Positions 1 through 9,028 of a DNA stretch of 64,000 bases are shown piece after piece. Numbering within the stretch: position 1 is the first letter of the stretch; each line of letters opens with the position of its first letter. The translations under genes and the position numbers were made by a program. This DNA is from Nostoc sp. JL33 (GTDB lineage: Bacteria; Cyanobacteriota; Cyanobacteriia; Cyanobacteriales; Nostocaceae), in assembly GCF_017114985.1 (NCBI RefSeq), contig NZ_JABXKP010000009.1:33744-97743 (forward strand), read 5' to 3'. Below the pieces are notes generated by a model. The model searched no databases. It was given only the letters and a program-made list of their open reading frames with translations, and was not told the origin of the DNA.

Positions 1-365
1 AAATAGAAGAAGCGATCGCCCTTTATCAACAATCCCTCGCTCTCAAAGAACAAATCGGCAATGTCCAAGGCAAGGCAACGACGTTGCACCAATTGGGAAT
101 CCTCAAAGCCAATAGCGGAGAAATAGAAGAAGCGATCGCCCTTTATCAACAATCCCTCGCTATCACTGAACAAATCGGCGATGTCCAAGGCAAGGCGATG
201 ACGTTGTGGTGGTTAGGGCATATAGCAGAACAACAGGGCAATTACAATCAAGCACTAGATTATTTACAGCCAGCCTTGGAGATATTGCAGCGTATTCAAT
301 CTCCTGATGCTGAGAGATTAGGGCAAGTGGTGGCGAGAGTGCAAGATTTAATTCGTAATTCGTAA
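1..365 (+). CDS. TPR-repeat protein, 3' end only
   Basis: This is the C-terminal end of a tetratricopeptide-repeat protein whose start lies left of the window. The frame is open from base 3 to the TAA at 363-365. It carries TPR-like 40-residue units with motifs such as EEAIALYQQSLA and ALDYLQPALEI. The DNA is a 120-bp tandem repeat: bases 1-41 recur exactly at 121-161, so the units were copied recently. The last unit diverges and ends in a short charged tail. TPR arrays of this kind are protein-protein interaction scaffolds, often joined in cyanobacteria to NB-ARC, CHAT or kinase domains. The partner domain is outside the window, so no specific role can be given. Confidence 0.85.
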   Translation, partial: IEEAIALYQQSLALKEQIGNVQGKATTLHQLGILKANSGEIEEAIALYQQSLAITEQIGDVQGKAMTLWWLGHIAEQQGNYNQALDYLQPALEILQRIQSPDAERLGQVVARVQDLIRNS

Positions 366-413
366 TTAAGAAAGTTGAAATTTACAGCTATTTTCAGGTA
401 AATATACCACGAT

Positions 414-442
414 GTAGGGGCACAGCAATGCTGTGCCCTTAC
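414..442. repeat. Palindromic dispersed repeat (GTAGGGGCACAGCA family)
   Basis: Two 14-base arms around a single central base form a near-perfect hairpin just after the TPR gene, with one mismatch in the right arm. A second, perfect copy lies at 56523-56551 downstream of an aminotransferase gene. Both sit just past gene ends, so they may act as transcription terminators or mRNA 3'-end structures, although no strong T-run follows. Confidence 0.75.
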
Positions 443-564
443 GGCAGATATGGTTCAAATACATAAAAACTCCTGTAATCTGGTTTTACAGGTTGGCATC
501 TGTCGCCTATTTTGAAGAATTCCTGTAAGCGATCGCCCCTTTTGCGTTAAGCTGACTCATCCAC

Positions 565-800
565 GAGTCTTTAATACTCGTGCGAGAGTCTTTAATACTC
601 GTCGGCGAGTCTTTGATACTCGTGCGAGAGTCTTTAATACTCGTCGGCGAGTCTTTGATACTCGCGGGAGAGTCTTTGATACTCGTGAGCGAGTCTTTGA
701 TACTCGTGCGAGAGTCTTTGATACTCGTGAGCGAGTCTTTAATACTTGCGCGAGAGTCTTTAATACTTGCGCGAGAGTCTTTGATACTCGTTCACCAGTT
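565..800. repeat. 21-bp minisatellite, about 11 copies plus a degenerate one
   Basis: The unit is close to GAGTCTTTGATACTCGTGCGA. It starts at 565, 586, 607, 628, 649, 670, 691, 712, 733, 754 and 775, and a decayed copy starts at 796. Spacing is exactly 21 bp throughout. Each unit has a small hairpin, CGAGT/ACTCG around a 7-base loop. The linker alternates between GCGA- and CGGC-type versions. A GTG-started frame from 580 reads through as a 7-residue repeat (RESLILV-like), but with no TPR-like or other recognisable domain I treat it as noncoding. The gap 366-1026 holds only this array, the palindrome at 414 and the terminator at 984. Confidence 0.93.
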
Positions 801-983
801 TTTTAGACTTGTGGCTTGGTTGTCGGAGATTGCGATCGCCATAATTTACCCCGAAGCACATCCTAAAACAAATAATCTGGATTTACACCAAGCACTCTGA
901 GACGTTCTGCTAGCATTTCCAGGATTTTCTTTGCCTTCACGGAACCCGCAAACATACTTAACTAGTAAACGTAATATTCTGAA

Positions 984-1009
984 AAAAGGCTCATCTAAAT
1001 GAGCCTTTT
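984..1009. terminator. Bidirectional-looking intrinsic terminator after the pirin gene
   Basis: Arms AAAAGGCTCAT and ATGAGCCTTTT enclose a 4-base loop, so the hairpin has A-runs on one side and T-runs on the other and can work on both strands. It lies 17 bp beyond the stop codon of the minus-strand pirin gene, which it most likely terminates. Confidence 0.8.
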
Positions 1010-1026
1010 AACACATAAAAGAGATA

Positions 1027-1743
1027 TTAGCCTAAATCGAAAAGCAAGATTTCGCCGCCGATGTTGGTGCTAATTTCTAGCTGTTCTTCGCCGTTGATTT
1101 GTACACCATCACCTGCTCTGAGTTCTTCGCCATTTAAGTTAACTATGCCTTGGGCTATTTGTAACCAAGCATAGCGATCGCGTTTGACTTGATAATTAAC
1201 AACATCACCTGACTCTAAAACAGATGTGTATAAATCAACATCTTGGTGAATTGTCACAGCACCATCGCGCCCATCTTTAGAAGCAATTAAGCGGAGTTTG
1301 CCTTGCTTTTCTTCCAGAGGAAATGCTTTTTGTTCATATCTTGGCGCTAATCCTTCTTCATCGGGAAGAATCCAGATTTGTAGTAAATGCAGTGGTTCAT
1401 CTGGCGAGGGATTAAATTCGCTGTGGCTGATTCCAGTACCAGCGCTCATAATCTGGGCATCGCCGGGACGAATCACCGATCCAGTACCCAAGCTGTCTTT
1501 ATGCTCTACAGCACCTTCTAAGACATAAGTGAGGATTTCCATGTCACGATGGCTGTGCGTAGGGAACCCAGCACCAGGGGCGATGCGATCGTCGTTAATC
1601 ACTCGCAGAGAGCGAAATCCCATGCGGTTGGGATCGTAAAAACTACCGAAGGAAAATGTGTGATAACTATCGAGCCAGCCCATTTTAGCGTGACCACGGG
1701 CGTTTCTATCATGAATTAGATGGCTAATTGTATTTTGAGACAT
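1027..1743 (-). CDS. Pirin family protein (bicupin)
   Basis: This 238-residue protein has the pirin/YhaK/YhhW layout of two cupin barrels. The N-terminal barrel carries the metal-site pattern His63-x-His65 (in [10 protein letters not shown]) and His107-x-Glu109 (in GISHSEFNP), matching the four ligands of pirins. Some relatives have quercetin 2,3-dioxygenase activity, and eukaryotic pirin is a redox-sensing transcription cofactor; which applies here cannot be read from sequence. The length is normal for the short bacterial pirins. It stands alone, followed by a clear terminator. Confidence 0.93.
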   Translation of the reverse strand: MSQNTISHLIHDRNARGHAKMGWLDSYHTFSFGSFYDPNRMGFRSLRVINDDRIAPGAGFPTHSHRDMEILTYVLEGAVEHKDSLGTGSVIRPGDAQIMSAGTGISHSEFNPSPDEPLHLLQIWILPDEEGLAPRYEQKAFPLEEKQGKLRLIASKDGRDGAVTIHQDVDLYTSVLESGDVVNYQVKRDRYAWLQIAQGIVNLNGEELRAGDGVQINGEEQLEISTNIGGEILLFDLG

Positions 1744-2067
1744 ATATTTACCTCGTTGTTAATGAGTATTTAGAGAGGCGATTATACTCTTACGAGAAGC
1801 CGCTCTTCGAGCGTCTACGCGTCTGTACAAGAGTTAGGAATCAGAATGGAATTAGCATACTTTTTCACTAACCTACTAGCTTATTGAAGTTGAAGTATTA
1901 ATCTTGAGATATGACTTGTTGAAGATATTCTGGAATTTTTCGACCTAGTTTTGAACTATTTCAATAATAAAGTATATAGATATAAATGAAAAGTACGCAC
2001 TTAAAAGTGACGTACTTACCAAAAAGATACTATTAGATTTACGAAAGACTACTTTTATCAGAAGTGC
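1744..2067. other. Intergenic region, no gene seen
   Basis: This 324-bp AT-rich gap separates the pirin gene from dps. Both neighbours are on the minus strand. A dispersed repeat-like stretch (CGCTCTTCGAGCGTCTACGC) lies near 1801-1820, and the dps terminator-like hairpin is at 1991-2017. Nothing else was recognised. Confidence 0.6.
1991..2017 (-). terminator. Probable dps terminator
   Basis: On the minus strand the arms AAGTACGTCACTT and AAGTGCGTACTT pair around a two-base loop, with one bulged base, and are followed by TTTTC. It lies about 50 bp after the dps stop codon. Confidence 0.55.
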
Positions 2068-2640
2068 TTATCTTACACTAGCAGGGATCTTCTGAGTTTT
2101 AGTAGTAGCCGCTTTGCCATTCTCTCCCTTAATTTCTGCTACTTGCAGATGAGCTTCTAAGAACCAGAGTCGTTTGTCAATGGTGCGGGAAATTTCGGTG
2201 TAAAGATCGGCAGTGTCGAGATCGTTTAAGTCATCTGTTTTAGCGATCGCTTCCCGGAGATGTTTAGCATAGAATGCATAACGATCTGACAAGGCTGTTA
2301 CGTGATCTTTACCATCCAAAATATCTAAGGGATATTCTGGCAAAATTGAATTACTAGCTGCGGCGCGGGCTGTTCCGAAAGCGTATCCGCCTAAAGCTGT
2401 AACACGTTCAGCTACCATATCAATGTACTCTTCCAATTCCCCAGCAAGCTCATCAAATAATAGGTGTAACTGGTAAAAGTCAGTACCTTTAACATTCCAG
2501 TGCGCTTGCTTCGCTTGAGTTTTCAAATCAGAAGTAGCTGCCAAAGTTTGGTTGAGAAGTACCACGATTTGCACTCGCGCTTCGGCGGGAATGTCAATGC
2601 GAGTAGGGAACAAACGTGATGTAATGCTGTTGTCGCTCAT
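2068..2640 (-). CDS. dps: Dps family ferritin-like DNA-protection protein
   Basis: Dps proteins form dodecameric shells that oxidise Fe(II) with H2O2 and store the iron, which protects DNA from oxidative damage. The 190-residue protein keeps the inter-subunit ferroxidase pattern with exact family spacing: His47, His59, Asp63, Asp74 and Glu78. A charged, lysine-containing C-terminal tail (GENGKAATTKTQKIP) could contact DNA. Many cyanobacteria carry several Dps paralogues with different metal preferences; this one has the classic His-type site. It appears monocistronic. Confidence 0.95.
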   Translation of the reverse strand: MSDNSITSRLFPTRIDIPAEARVQIVVLLNQTLAATSDLKTQAKQAHWNVKGTDFYQLHLLFDELAGELEEYIDMVAERVTALGGYAFGTARAAASNSILPEYPLDILDGKDHVTALSDRYAFYAKHLREAIAKTDDLNDLDTADLYTEISRTIDKRLWFLEAHLQVAEIKGENGKAATTKTQKIPASVR

Positions 2641-2756
2641 GATTCTACGTTGTTAATGCCTTTTACATCTAACTCTACAGAATTGCTTGGCTTGGCGAAA
2701 CTCTCTGACGACCGATTGAATTAATGCCTGAATATGTTAAGGTTTATTATTATTAG

Positions 2757-3809
2757 TTAAATACGATGGTTTTCTATGGTATTAAATGTACCACCGAAAA
2801 GGCGATCGCGAATAACATCATTGTGCAAAAAGTCATGGGGAAAACCCAGTTCAATTTGACTCACTTCATCTAAACGTTGCAAATGTTCTGGCGAGAGGGT
2901 GATATCTAAAGAAGCTAAGTTATCTTGAAACTGCGTTAATTTACGTGCCCCAATTATCGGAATAATCACACCACTTTGAGCGTGTAACCAAGCTAATGCT
3001 ACTTGTGAAGGTGTGTGTCCAATTTGAGCTGCAACTTCACTGACAACTTGAGCGATCGCTAAATTCCGTTCTGAAATAGTTCCAAAGGCTGGATTTACTA
3101 ATCTTCCTTGTTCATCACCTGCTTGAGGAGGCTGATTATACTTACCTGTCAGCACACCACCACCTAAAGGCGACCACGGTGTTACTGCTAAATCCAAGGC
3201 TTTAGCCATCGGTAGCAAGTCACGTTCTGGTGTTCGTTGAATTAAACTATACTCAATTTGCAGGGCGACAAACTGCGTCCATCCTTGGTATTGGGCGATA
3301 GTATTTGCTTGGGAAACGATCCAAGCGGGTGTGTCAGAAATACCGATGTAAAGTACTTTACCTTGACGGACTAGATCATCAAGCGATCGCAAGACTTCTT
3401 CAATAGGTGTTGTGAAATCCCAGGCGTGCAACCAGAATAAATCAATGTAATCAGTATTCAGCCGTTTCAGGCTACCTTCTAAAGACTGGATTAAGTTCTT
3501 GCGATGGTTTCCACTGGCGTTCGGGTCGCCCTTGTTGTCGTTCATCCGCAAGGGAAAGGAATATTTTGTCGCAACTACAAAGCGTTCCCGTTCTTTAGCA
3601 ATCAACTCGCCAACAATTTTTTCACTGCTACCATCCGTATAACCGTTGGCGGTGTCAATGAAATTTCCCCCTGCTTCTACATAGCTATCAAAGATTTTAC
3701 GACTTTCGTCAACAGATGCACCCCAGCCCCAATCTTCACCAAAAGTCATGGTTCCCAAGGAGAGTTCAGAGACTCTTAACCCGCTTTTGCCCAAGAGTTT
3801 GTATCTCAT
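2757..3809 (-). CDS. Aldo/keto reductase
   Basis: This is an NAD(P)H-dependent TIM-barrel oxidoreductase of 350 residues, typical for the family. The catalytic tetrad is visible: Asp52 and Tyr57 in FIDTANGYTDG, Lys82 in VVATKYS and His128 in LFWLHAWD. The C-terminal cofactor region includes PIIGARKLTQF, the NADP-phosphate binding segment of AKR proteins such as the YajO/Tas-like group. The substrate cannot be inferred. The gene stands alone. Confidence 0.93.
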   Translation of the reverse strand: MRYKLLGKSGLRVSELSLGTMTFGEDWGWGASVDESRKIFDSYVEAGGNFIDTANGYTDGSSEKIVGELIAKERERFVVATKYSFPLRMNDNKGDPNASGNHRKNLIQSLEGSLKRLNTDYIDLFWLHAWDFTTPIEEVLRSLDDLVRQGKVLYIGISDTPAWIVSQANTIAQYQGWTQFVALQIEYSLIQRTPERDLLPMAKALDLAVTPWSPLGGGVLTGKYNQPPQAGDEQGRLVNPAFGTISERNLAIAQVVSEVAAQIGHTPSQVALAWLHAQSGVIIPIIGARKLTQFQDNLASLDITLSPEHLQRLDEVSQIELGFPHDFLHNDVIRDRLFGGTFNTIENHRI

Positions 3810-4960
3810 GAATATTTTCTCATTAATGAAAAAAAACTAAGCAAATACGATCTCAAAGGCATGATAACTGGAAACCGGGGGCGATGTTTGAGGAGAAGCC
3901 CTTATTTGTATTGTCGTGCTATCTAAGAGGATGTTTGTAAAGTATGAAGTTGTATAAAGCTCCAGCGCAAACGCATCTAAATATAGTGAATCTCACAATC
4001 TAGATTCCCGACTTCTTGAAGAAGTCGGGGAGTTGAGGAGCAACTTTTGCTTGAACTAAATACCATTTCACCCGAAAGTAGAATTAAATCGGTTGAGGTT
4101 CTTTTTGAGAATAAAGGCGATCGCCCTTACCGCCTATGCTGGAGAAAGCATTAATCACCCTACTATAGCTTTGTCTAAAAGCATAATTACCCTTCGCCTG
4201 ATTGCACGCGACGAACTTCCCTAACTTCTGGCGTTTTATCAGCACTTGCATCCTGCCGATGCCCCTCTAGCTGCTGAAAATGTTTTACAGTCTATGTGGG
4301 ATACAATTCTACGCGATCCCCCTCGCAATCATCCCCGAAATTTTTGATTGCGATCGCTAACTTTCAGTCTACTATTTTCAAATTTCCCATCACAGACAAC
4401 TATCTAAAGAGTGAAAGTTTTTCCTCGAAATCCACCCCTTAGTCAGTTGTATAATTTGGATATAAAGATTAATAATATCTCATACCGCAAAGAAACATTT
4501 TATTTATTAAATCTTGCTAAATATTATGATACATTGAGCTTGACGGTATTAACCCTCCTCGGCAATTATAAAGAGATGGCTATTAAAAGCCAATTATCCT
4601 ACTGCTGGACTGCGATTTTAGAATTTATAAAATTGCCTACTTGCATTAATTATCTTTATTATTGCAAGATAGGATATTACCAAAGTGTGCCTGCTTATCC
4701 TTATTAGTGTGATCTGCGGTTCTTTAAAAATAAAATAGGAATCCTAGACTATGTGTGGTGAACATTTGGATAAATGTTATGAGATATCAGTGGAGCTACT
4801 CATAATGTCCAAGATTTGACTTTTCCACAGTTAACGATTGTGTTTGTGGTTTGCATATCCAGGCAAACCAAACAACCGTTTCAATGTTTGTATCCACTTA
4901 ACCGATGCAATGCAGTATTTTCCAATAGTCAATCCAAGAATTTAAAAAGAGGATATTTCC
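3810..4960. other. 1.15-kb intergenic region with repeats and possible gene debris
   Basis: No convincing gene is present. At 3930-3950 there is a sequence close to the AGAGGATGTTTGAAAAGT repeat end seen at 27130-27147 and 33029. At 4007-4029 an 11-bp perfect palindrome (CCCGACTTCTT/AAGAAGTCGGG) forms a hairpin. At about 4110-4347 there may be a decayed coding remnant (separate entry). A GTG-started 98-codon frame at 4411-4707 has no recognisable domain and random-looking composition. The last 200 bp presumably carry the promoter of the envelope protein gene at 4961. Confidence 0.6.
4110..4347 (+). pseudogene. Decayed coding remnant, possibly a TetR-type regulator C-terminus
   Basis: One frame reads coherently across a single in-frame TAA at about 4221: ...ITLRLIARDELP, stop, LLAFYQHLHPADAPLAAENV..., ending in TGA at 4345-4347. 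The RLIA...FPELLAFYQ flavour resembles the helical C-terminal domain of TetR/AcrR regulators, but similarity is weak and judged by eye. No start codon or DNA-binding domain remains. Confidence 0.3.
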
Positions 4961-6685
4961 ATGTCTAGTTTCTTTCGTAGGTCATCAGCAAGGGTTGCTT
5001 TACTAGTTGTGGGAATGACAGCTGCGACAATAACTCCCTTCCTAATTTCTACCCCAGCTTCATCTCAAAATACTGTTCCATCTGCTTCACCATCGCCTGA
5101 TTCACAATCGCCTGCTTCACCATCGCAGGCTTCACCATCGCAGGCTTCACCATCGCCTACTTCAACAGTTAACTTGTCTGATGTTTCCTCAGATTATTGG
5201 GCGCATCCCTTCATTCAAGTCCTAGCTGACAATAACGTGATTGCTGGCTTTCCTGATGGCACCTTTAGGCCGAATCAACCTGTGACTCGTGCTGAATTTG
5301 CTGCCCTAATTCAAAAAGCTTTCGGGAACCAAAACCGAGTTCGGCAATTAACCGCAGGTGGATTTAGTGATGTTCCTGCTGGTTATTGGGCGGCTTCTGC
5401 AATTCAGAGCGCCTACGAAACTGGATTTTTGGCAGGCTATCCTGGGAACGTGTTTTTGCCAAATCAACAAATACCCAGGGTACAGGGGATCGTTGCTTTA
5501 GCAAATGGTTTGGGTTTGACTGCTAGCACTACTGGAGCAAGTACTGATCTGAGCACCTACTACAATGATGCCTCAAGTATCCCGAACTATGCTGTTAATA
5601 GTGTGACAGCAGCAACACAATCTAATCTTGTTGTTAATTATCCAGATATAAAACAACTTAATCCGCAACAGCCCCTGACTCGTGCTGAAGCTGCGGCACT
5701 GTTATATCAAGCTTTAGCTAAACAGGGACGGCTGCAACCCATTGCTAGCAATCTCCCAGCTACTCAGTATATTGTCGGTGGAACTCAAACCGGTACCGAT
5801 ATTGTTTCTCTTGCTGCATCCAGTAGTTCTCTTACAACTCTGACTTCTTTATTAAAGACAGCTGGTTTAGCAGATATTCTTCAACAGCCCGGCCCTTATA
5901 CAGTTTTCGCTCCCACCGATGAAGCATTTGCTGCTTTACCTGCTGCTACCCTACAGCAGTTACAGCAACCAGAGAACAGAGAAGCATTGATTAAGATTTT
6001 GAGATATCATCTGGTTCCTGGTGCAGTAACTTCTAGTCAACTCTCGGCTGGGGAACTGAAAACCTATGAAGATAGACCTGTTAATATTAAAATTGATCGC
6101 GCTAACAATCAAGTCGGGGTGAATAATGCCAGAATTATCCAGCCGGACATCAAAGCTAGCAATGGTATTATCCATGCAATTAACCAAGTTTTGATCCCGC
6201 CTGATATTAACATCAGTAAGTTAAATCAACCACCAACAGCAAACACGCCTGACGTTGAGCCAGGTAGAGCTACTCGTGGTGGCAGAAGCTATATCGGAGT
6301 TGCTGGTAACATTGGTTTGAGCGGCGGCGATACAGCTCTGAGCGACGGTAACTTTGCAGTGATCAGTAAACTTGGTCTGACACGCAATATCTCAGTGCGA
6401 CCATCGGTGATCTTTGGGGATGATACACTGTTTATGGTTCCCTTGACTTTAGATTTTTCTCCCCGCACAGCAGGTACGGTGGGTGAAAGAACCTATAGTA
6501 TATCTCCTTACATAGGTGCTGGTGTAGCAATTGAAGCTAATCTAGATACTGATTTTGGATTACTGCTAACTGGTGGTGTAGACGTTCCTATCGGTTCTCG
6601 ATTTACGCTAACAGGTGGTGTAAATGCTGCTTTTATGGATGAAACTGATGTAGGGCTACTATTAGGACTTGGCTACAACTTCTAA
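4961..6685 (+). CDS. SLH-fasciclin protein with C-terminal outer-membrane beta-barrel-like domain
   Basis: The 574-residue product starts with a signal peptide (about 1-35, cut near TPASSQ). A Ser/Pro/Gln linker follows, whose DNA is a short tandem repeat at about 5090-5160. S-layer homology segments span about 70-260, with motifs FPDGTFRPNQPVTRAEFAAL and a second TRAEAAALLYQAL. A fasciclin (FAS1) domain spans about 277-403, with YTVFAPTDEAFAALP and the GIIHAINQVLIPP end. The last 150 residues (from about 425) alternate Gly/aromatic/hydrophobic strands and end in GLGYNF, a terminal Phe typical of outer-membrane barrels. In cyanobacteria SLH domains bind peptidoglycan-linked polymer, so the protein could tie the outer membrane to the wall. 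The start is supported by an AGAGGA ribosome site. Confidence 0.88.
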   Translation: MSSFFRRSSARVALLVVGMTAATITPFLISTPASSQNTVPSASPSPDSQSPASPSQASPSQASPSPTSTVNLSDVSSDYWAHPFIQVLADNNVIAGFPDGTFRPNQPVTRAEFAALIQKAFGNQNRVRQLTAGGFSDVPAGYWAASAIQSAYETGFLAGYPGNVFLPNQQIPRVQGIVALANGLGLTASTTGASTDLSTYYNDASSIPNYAVNSVTAATQSNLVVNYPDIKQLNPQQPLTRAEAAALLYQALAKQGRLQPIASNLPATQYIVGGTQTGTDIVSLAASSSSLTTLTSLLKTAGLADILQQPGPYTVFAPTDEAFAALPAATLQQLQQPENREALIKILRYHLVPGAVTSSQLSAGELKTYEDRPVNIKIDRANNQVGVNNARIIQPDIKASNGIIHAINQVLIPPDINISKLNQPPTANTPDVEPGRATRGGRSYIGVAGNIGLSGGDTALSDGNFAVISKLGLTRNISVRPSVIFGDDTLFMVPLTLDFSPRTAGTVGERTYSISPYIGAGVAIEANLDTDFGLLLTGGVDVPIGSRFTLTGGVNAAFMDETDVGLLLGLGYNF

Positions 6686-6704
6686 GTGTTACCTGAAATC
6701 CTTG

Positions 6705-6731
6705 TAGAGACGTAGCACTGCTACGTCTCTA
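6705..6731. terminator. Perfect 13-bp palindrome after the SLH-FAS1 gene
   Basis: Arms TAGAGACGTAGCA and TGCTACGTCTCTA are separated by one base, 19 bp after the stop of the SLH-FAS1 gene and 17 bp beyond the stop of the convergent methyltransferase gene. It is placed to serve as a shared 3' structure. Related GAGACG repeats occur at 14396-14458 and 57345-57455, so it is also a dispersed repeat family. Confidence 0.65.
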
Positions 6732-6748
6732 GATTCATTTTCACTATA

Positions 6749-7414
6749 TTAAGGTCGCTTGATGGCTAAAGTCAGTCCATCGGCGATGGGGATAAGGGAC
6801 AGCGTTATCCGTTCGTCATGATGTAACTTTTCGTTGAGCGCCCGGATAGCTTGGGTACTTTCATCTTGATATTGCTCTTGGGCAACTTTTCCTGACCATA
6901 AAACATTATCAATAGCAATCAATCCACCTGGACGCACTAATTGCAGCGATCGCTCATAATATCCGTCATAATTTTCTTTATCAGCATCAATAAAAGCAAA
7001 ATCAAATGTCTCGGCTTGGCCAGTTGCCAACAGCTGATCTAAAGTTTCCAAAGCTGGTGCTAATCGCAGATCGATTTTATCAGCAACTCCGGCTTCTTGC
7101 CAATATCGGCGGGCGATCGCAGTAAATTCTTCACTCACATCAGCAGCAATAATTTTCCCATCAGCAGGTAGTACCAAAGCTACAGAAAGTGAGCTATAAC
7201 CCGTAAACACTCCAACTTCCAGGGTTTTCTTGGCTCCAATCAGCTGCACCAAAAGTCTCATAAACTGCCCTTGTTCTGGTGAAATCTGCATTCCACTTCG
7301 GGGATGGCTGGCGGTTTCTTGGCGCAACTTCAAAAGAATCTCCGGTTCCCGCAGCGAAACGGATAAAAGGTAATTATAGAGTTGGCTATCAAGACCTATA
7401 GACTGTTTTGGCAT
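6749..7414 (-). CDS. Class I SAM-dependent O-methyltransferase (family 3)
   Basis: The 221-residue protein is of the catechol/caffeoyl-CoA O-methyltransferase family, which transfers methyl from S-adenosylmethionine to a hydroxyl using a divalent metal. Visible motifs are the SAM-binding loop LEVGVFTGYSSLSVAL (about 61-76), FIDADKENYDGYY (about 138-150) with the metal-binding Asp, and IDNVLWSGKV (about 168-177). Length is typical. The substrate is unknown; cyanobacterial members have been linked to phenolic compounds and mycosporine-type pathways, but no such genes are adjacent. Confidence 0.92.
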   Translation of the reverse strand: MPKQSIGLDSQLYNYLLSVSLREPEILLKLRQETASHPRSGMQISPEQGQFMRLLVQLIGAKKTLEVGVFTGYSSLSVALVLPADGKIIAADVSEEFTAIARRYWQEAGVADKIDLRLAPALETLDQLLATGQAETFDFAFIDADKENYDGYYERSLQLVRPGGLIAIDNVLWSGKVAQEQYQDESTQAIRALNEKLHHDERITLSLIPIADGLTLAIKRP

Positions 7415-7571
7415 GGTAGTTCCGATAATTGAAAGAATCTACAGTTATACTATCGCCTAAGAGTGGTTTATCAGGAATCCCCAGTAAGCTTAATTTCTGT
7501 CGTCTTCGTCGTACAGAATACCTTTCCTGTATTCTGACTGCTGACTCCTGAATTCTGTTTTGTTAAAATTT

Positions 7572-8186
7572 ATGAATCGTCCTCGAATTATTCAACCTGG
7601 TCAAAGCTATACATTTAGTAAGTATTTTGAACTACCTTTTTCTCCTGGAGATATTCTGGCAGAATTGGGTTGTGACTATGAACGTGAACGCTTACAATTA
7701 CCCCAATCGAAATTTATCCCCAATGAAATCCCAGAATTGCAGCGAGTGATTGAACGGAATCTGCGACGTGTGAAGCTACTGAGTGAAGATGCACGTAAGC
7801 AAGCAATTATCGCACCCATACTACTAGAAGTTTGTGAAATCGCGCAGACCCAATTGAATATTGAGTATCCCATTAGCGTCAGCGACCAACTAAAAGGTAA
7901 CTTAGATTACTACATTGATAAAGGTAAGGGGTTGTTAGTGATTGAAGCTAAACAAGCAGACTTAAGTAGGGGGTTTATACAATTAGCCGTAGAATTAATT
8001 GCACTAGATCAATGGATAAATTCAGATACACCAATTCTTTATGGAGCGGTAACTACTGGTGAGGATTGGCGATTTGCTACTTATAAACGCCAAGAAAAAC
8101 AGATAACTGAAGACTTCAAATTATATCGAGTCCCAGAAGAGTTAACTGAATTAATTAATATTTTGGTTGGCATACTAAGCAATTAA
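7572..8186 (+). CDS. Hypothetical protein with PD-(D/E)XK nuclease-like motif
   Basis: The ATG at 7572 is preferred over the in-frame TTG at 7560 and gives about 204 residues. The central part reads GNLDYYIDKGKGLLVIEAKQAD, with an Asp, a 12-residue gap and then E-x-K, which fits the core of PD-(D/E)XK restriction-like folds. The same layout is common in uncharacterised cyanobacterial proteins and in the N-domain of type I restriction R subunits. The rest is alpha-helical with no further known motif. Remnants of a restriction subunit lie 850 bp downstream, so this may belong to a decayed defence-type patch. The nuclease assignment is inference from one motif. Confidence 0.6.
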   Translation: MNRPRIIQPGQSYTFSKYFELPFSPGDILAELGCDYERERLQLPQSKFIPNEIPELQRVIERNLRRVKLLSEDARKQAIIAPILLEVCEIAQTQLNIEYPISVSDQLKGNLDYYIDKGKGLLVIEAKQADLSRGFIQLAVELIALDQWINSDTPILYGAVTTGEDWRFATYKRQEKQITEDFKLYRVPEELTELINILVGILSN

Positions 8187-8218
8187 ATTTGTTTATAGGG
8201 TTTAACCGTCATTGCATT

Positions 8219-8446
8219 TCATTCGCCATGACTAATAGTTGAATCAAGAGGAGGAATTTGATCGGCGGTTAATGTAACAACTTGCCCCTCTTGCCAAATG
8301 CTAATAGATTCCCCTAATCGGCGATGTCTTTCAATAGCTTTAGCAATAGCAGCTTTGACACCAGCATCAATTTTTTGATGGATTTCTGTTAGGGGAATTT
8401 GCGCTTTATTCCCTGGTTGTAATTCGATTCCAGATTTGGGGTTCAT
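8219..8446 (-). CDS. Small protein paired with a zeta-toxin-like kinase, possible antitoxin
   Basis: This 75-residue, mostly helical protein has the segment AKAIERHRRLGESISIWQEG. It starts inside the end of the frame-restored zeta-like gene (8406-8971), overlapping it by about 40 bases, so the two were probably one transcription unit. I recall similar small ORFs beside P-loop zeta-like kinases in other cyanobacteria. That supports a partner or antitoxin role, but the residues show no known DNA-binding or neutralising motif. Confidence 0.6.
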   Translation of the reverse strand: MNPKSGIELQPGNKAQIPLTEIHQKIDAGVKAAIAKAIERHRRLGESISIWQEGQVVTLTADQIPPLDSTISHGE

Positions 8447-8971
8447 AGATAATTGTTTCCTGATTGATATTTGATGCAGCCACTAATAGAGGTTCAGACC
8501 CAGAATTATCATAGATGATCCAAGTATCACACACAGGTAAATACAAGTTAATTAGGTTGCTGCGTCCTCGTTCGTAGCGACGGCAGTATCTTCAGCGATG
8601 TTGTGACCGCCACTTTCTACCCGTCTGCGTACCCGTGCGATCGCTAATTCAGGACTTGGTAACCAAAAGTAAATTAAGTTGATAATATAACCTTTGTTTT
8701 TACATTCTCTCAAAAATCGGGCAAAGTTCCGAGCCGCTAATGTAGTTTCAAAAGCAAAGTCAGCTTCAGTATTCACCAGAGTTTCTAGTCTTTCTAACAT
8801 TAATCTTCCGGCTTGACTGGCTACCGATTCCGGGTTAAAAGGAGAAAGTCCGGCTGCTATTTCATCGGCGTTGACATATTCAAATACATCTAGGAAGTAG
8901 GGAAGGATTTGCAATGCGGCAGTAGTTTTACCACAACCGTTTGCACCGCCGATAATATACAGGTTGGGCAT
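8406..8971 (-). pseudogene. Zeta-toxin-like P-loop kinase, frameshifted
   Basis: The N-terminal 130 residues from MPNLYIIGGANGCGKTTAA show an intact Walker A and the AFETTLAARNFARFL segment typical of zeta-toxin/UDP-GlcNAc-kinase relatives. After ...SGGHNIAEDTA the frame is lost. One base appears to be missing near 8583-8584. Moving one frame restores RRYERGRSNLINLYLP, then a WIIYDNSG segment, ending at the stop 8406-8408, which is the expected family C-terminus. Unshifted, translation ends at 8552. The ATG at 8971 is preferred over upstream starts at 9031 because it begins the conserved strand. A sequencing error would give the same picture. Confidence 0.8.
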
Positions 8972-9028
8972 TAATCTAATAATAATGCTAATTGTGCGGA
9001 TGATTGGGGCTGAGAGGTTGTTGCACAT

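Noticed and set aside
565-800. Possible CRISPR array at the left
   Set aside because: Units are contiguous 21-mers without spacers.
580-900. A 106-codon GTG frame across the 21-bp array, encoding RESLILV-type 7-residue repeats
   Set aside because: A 21-bp period is always in frame, so an open frame is expected. There is no ribosome site, and the tail past the array has no recognisable domain.
4411-4707. 98-codon GTG frame between the aldo/keto reductase and the SLH gene
   Set aside because: No ribosome site, random composition, no family resemblance.
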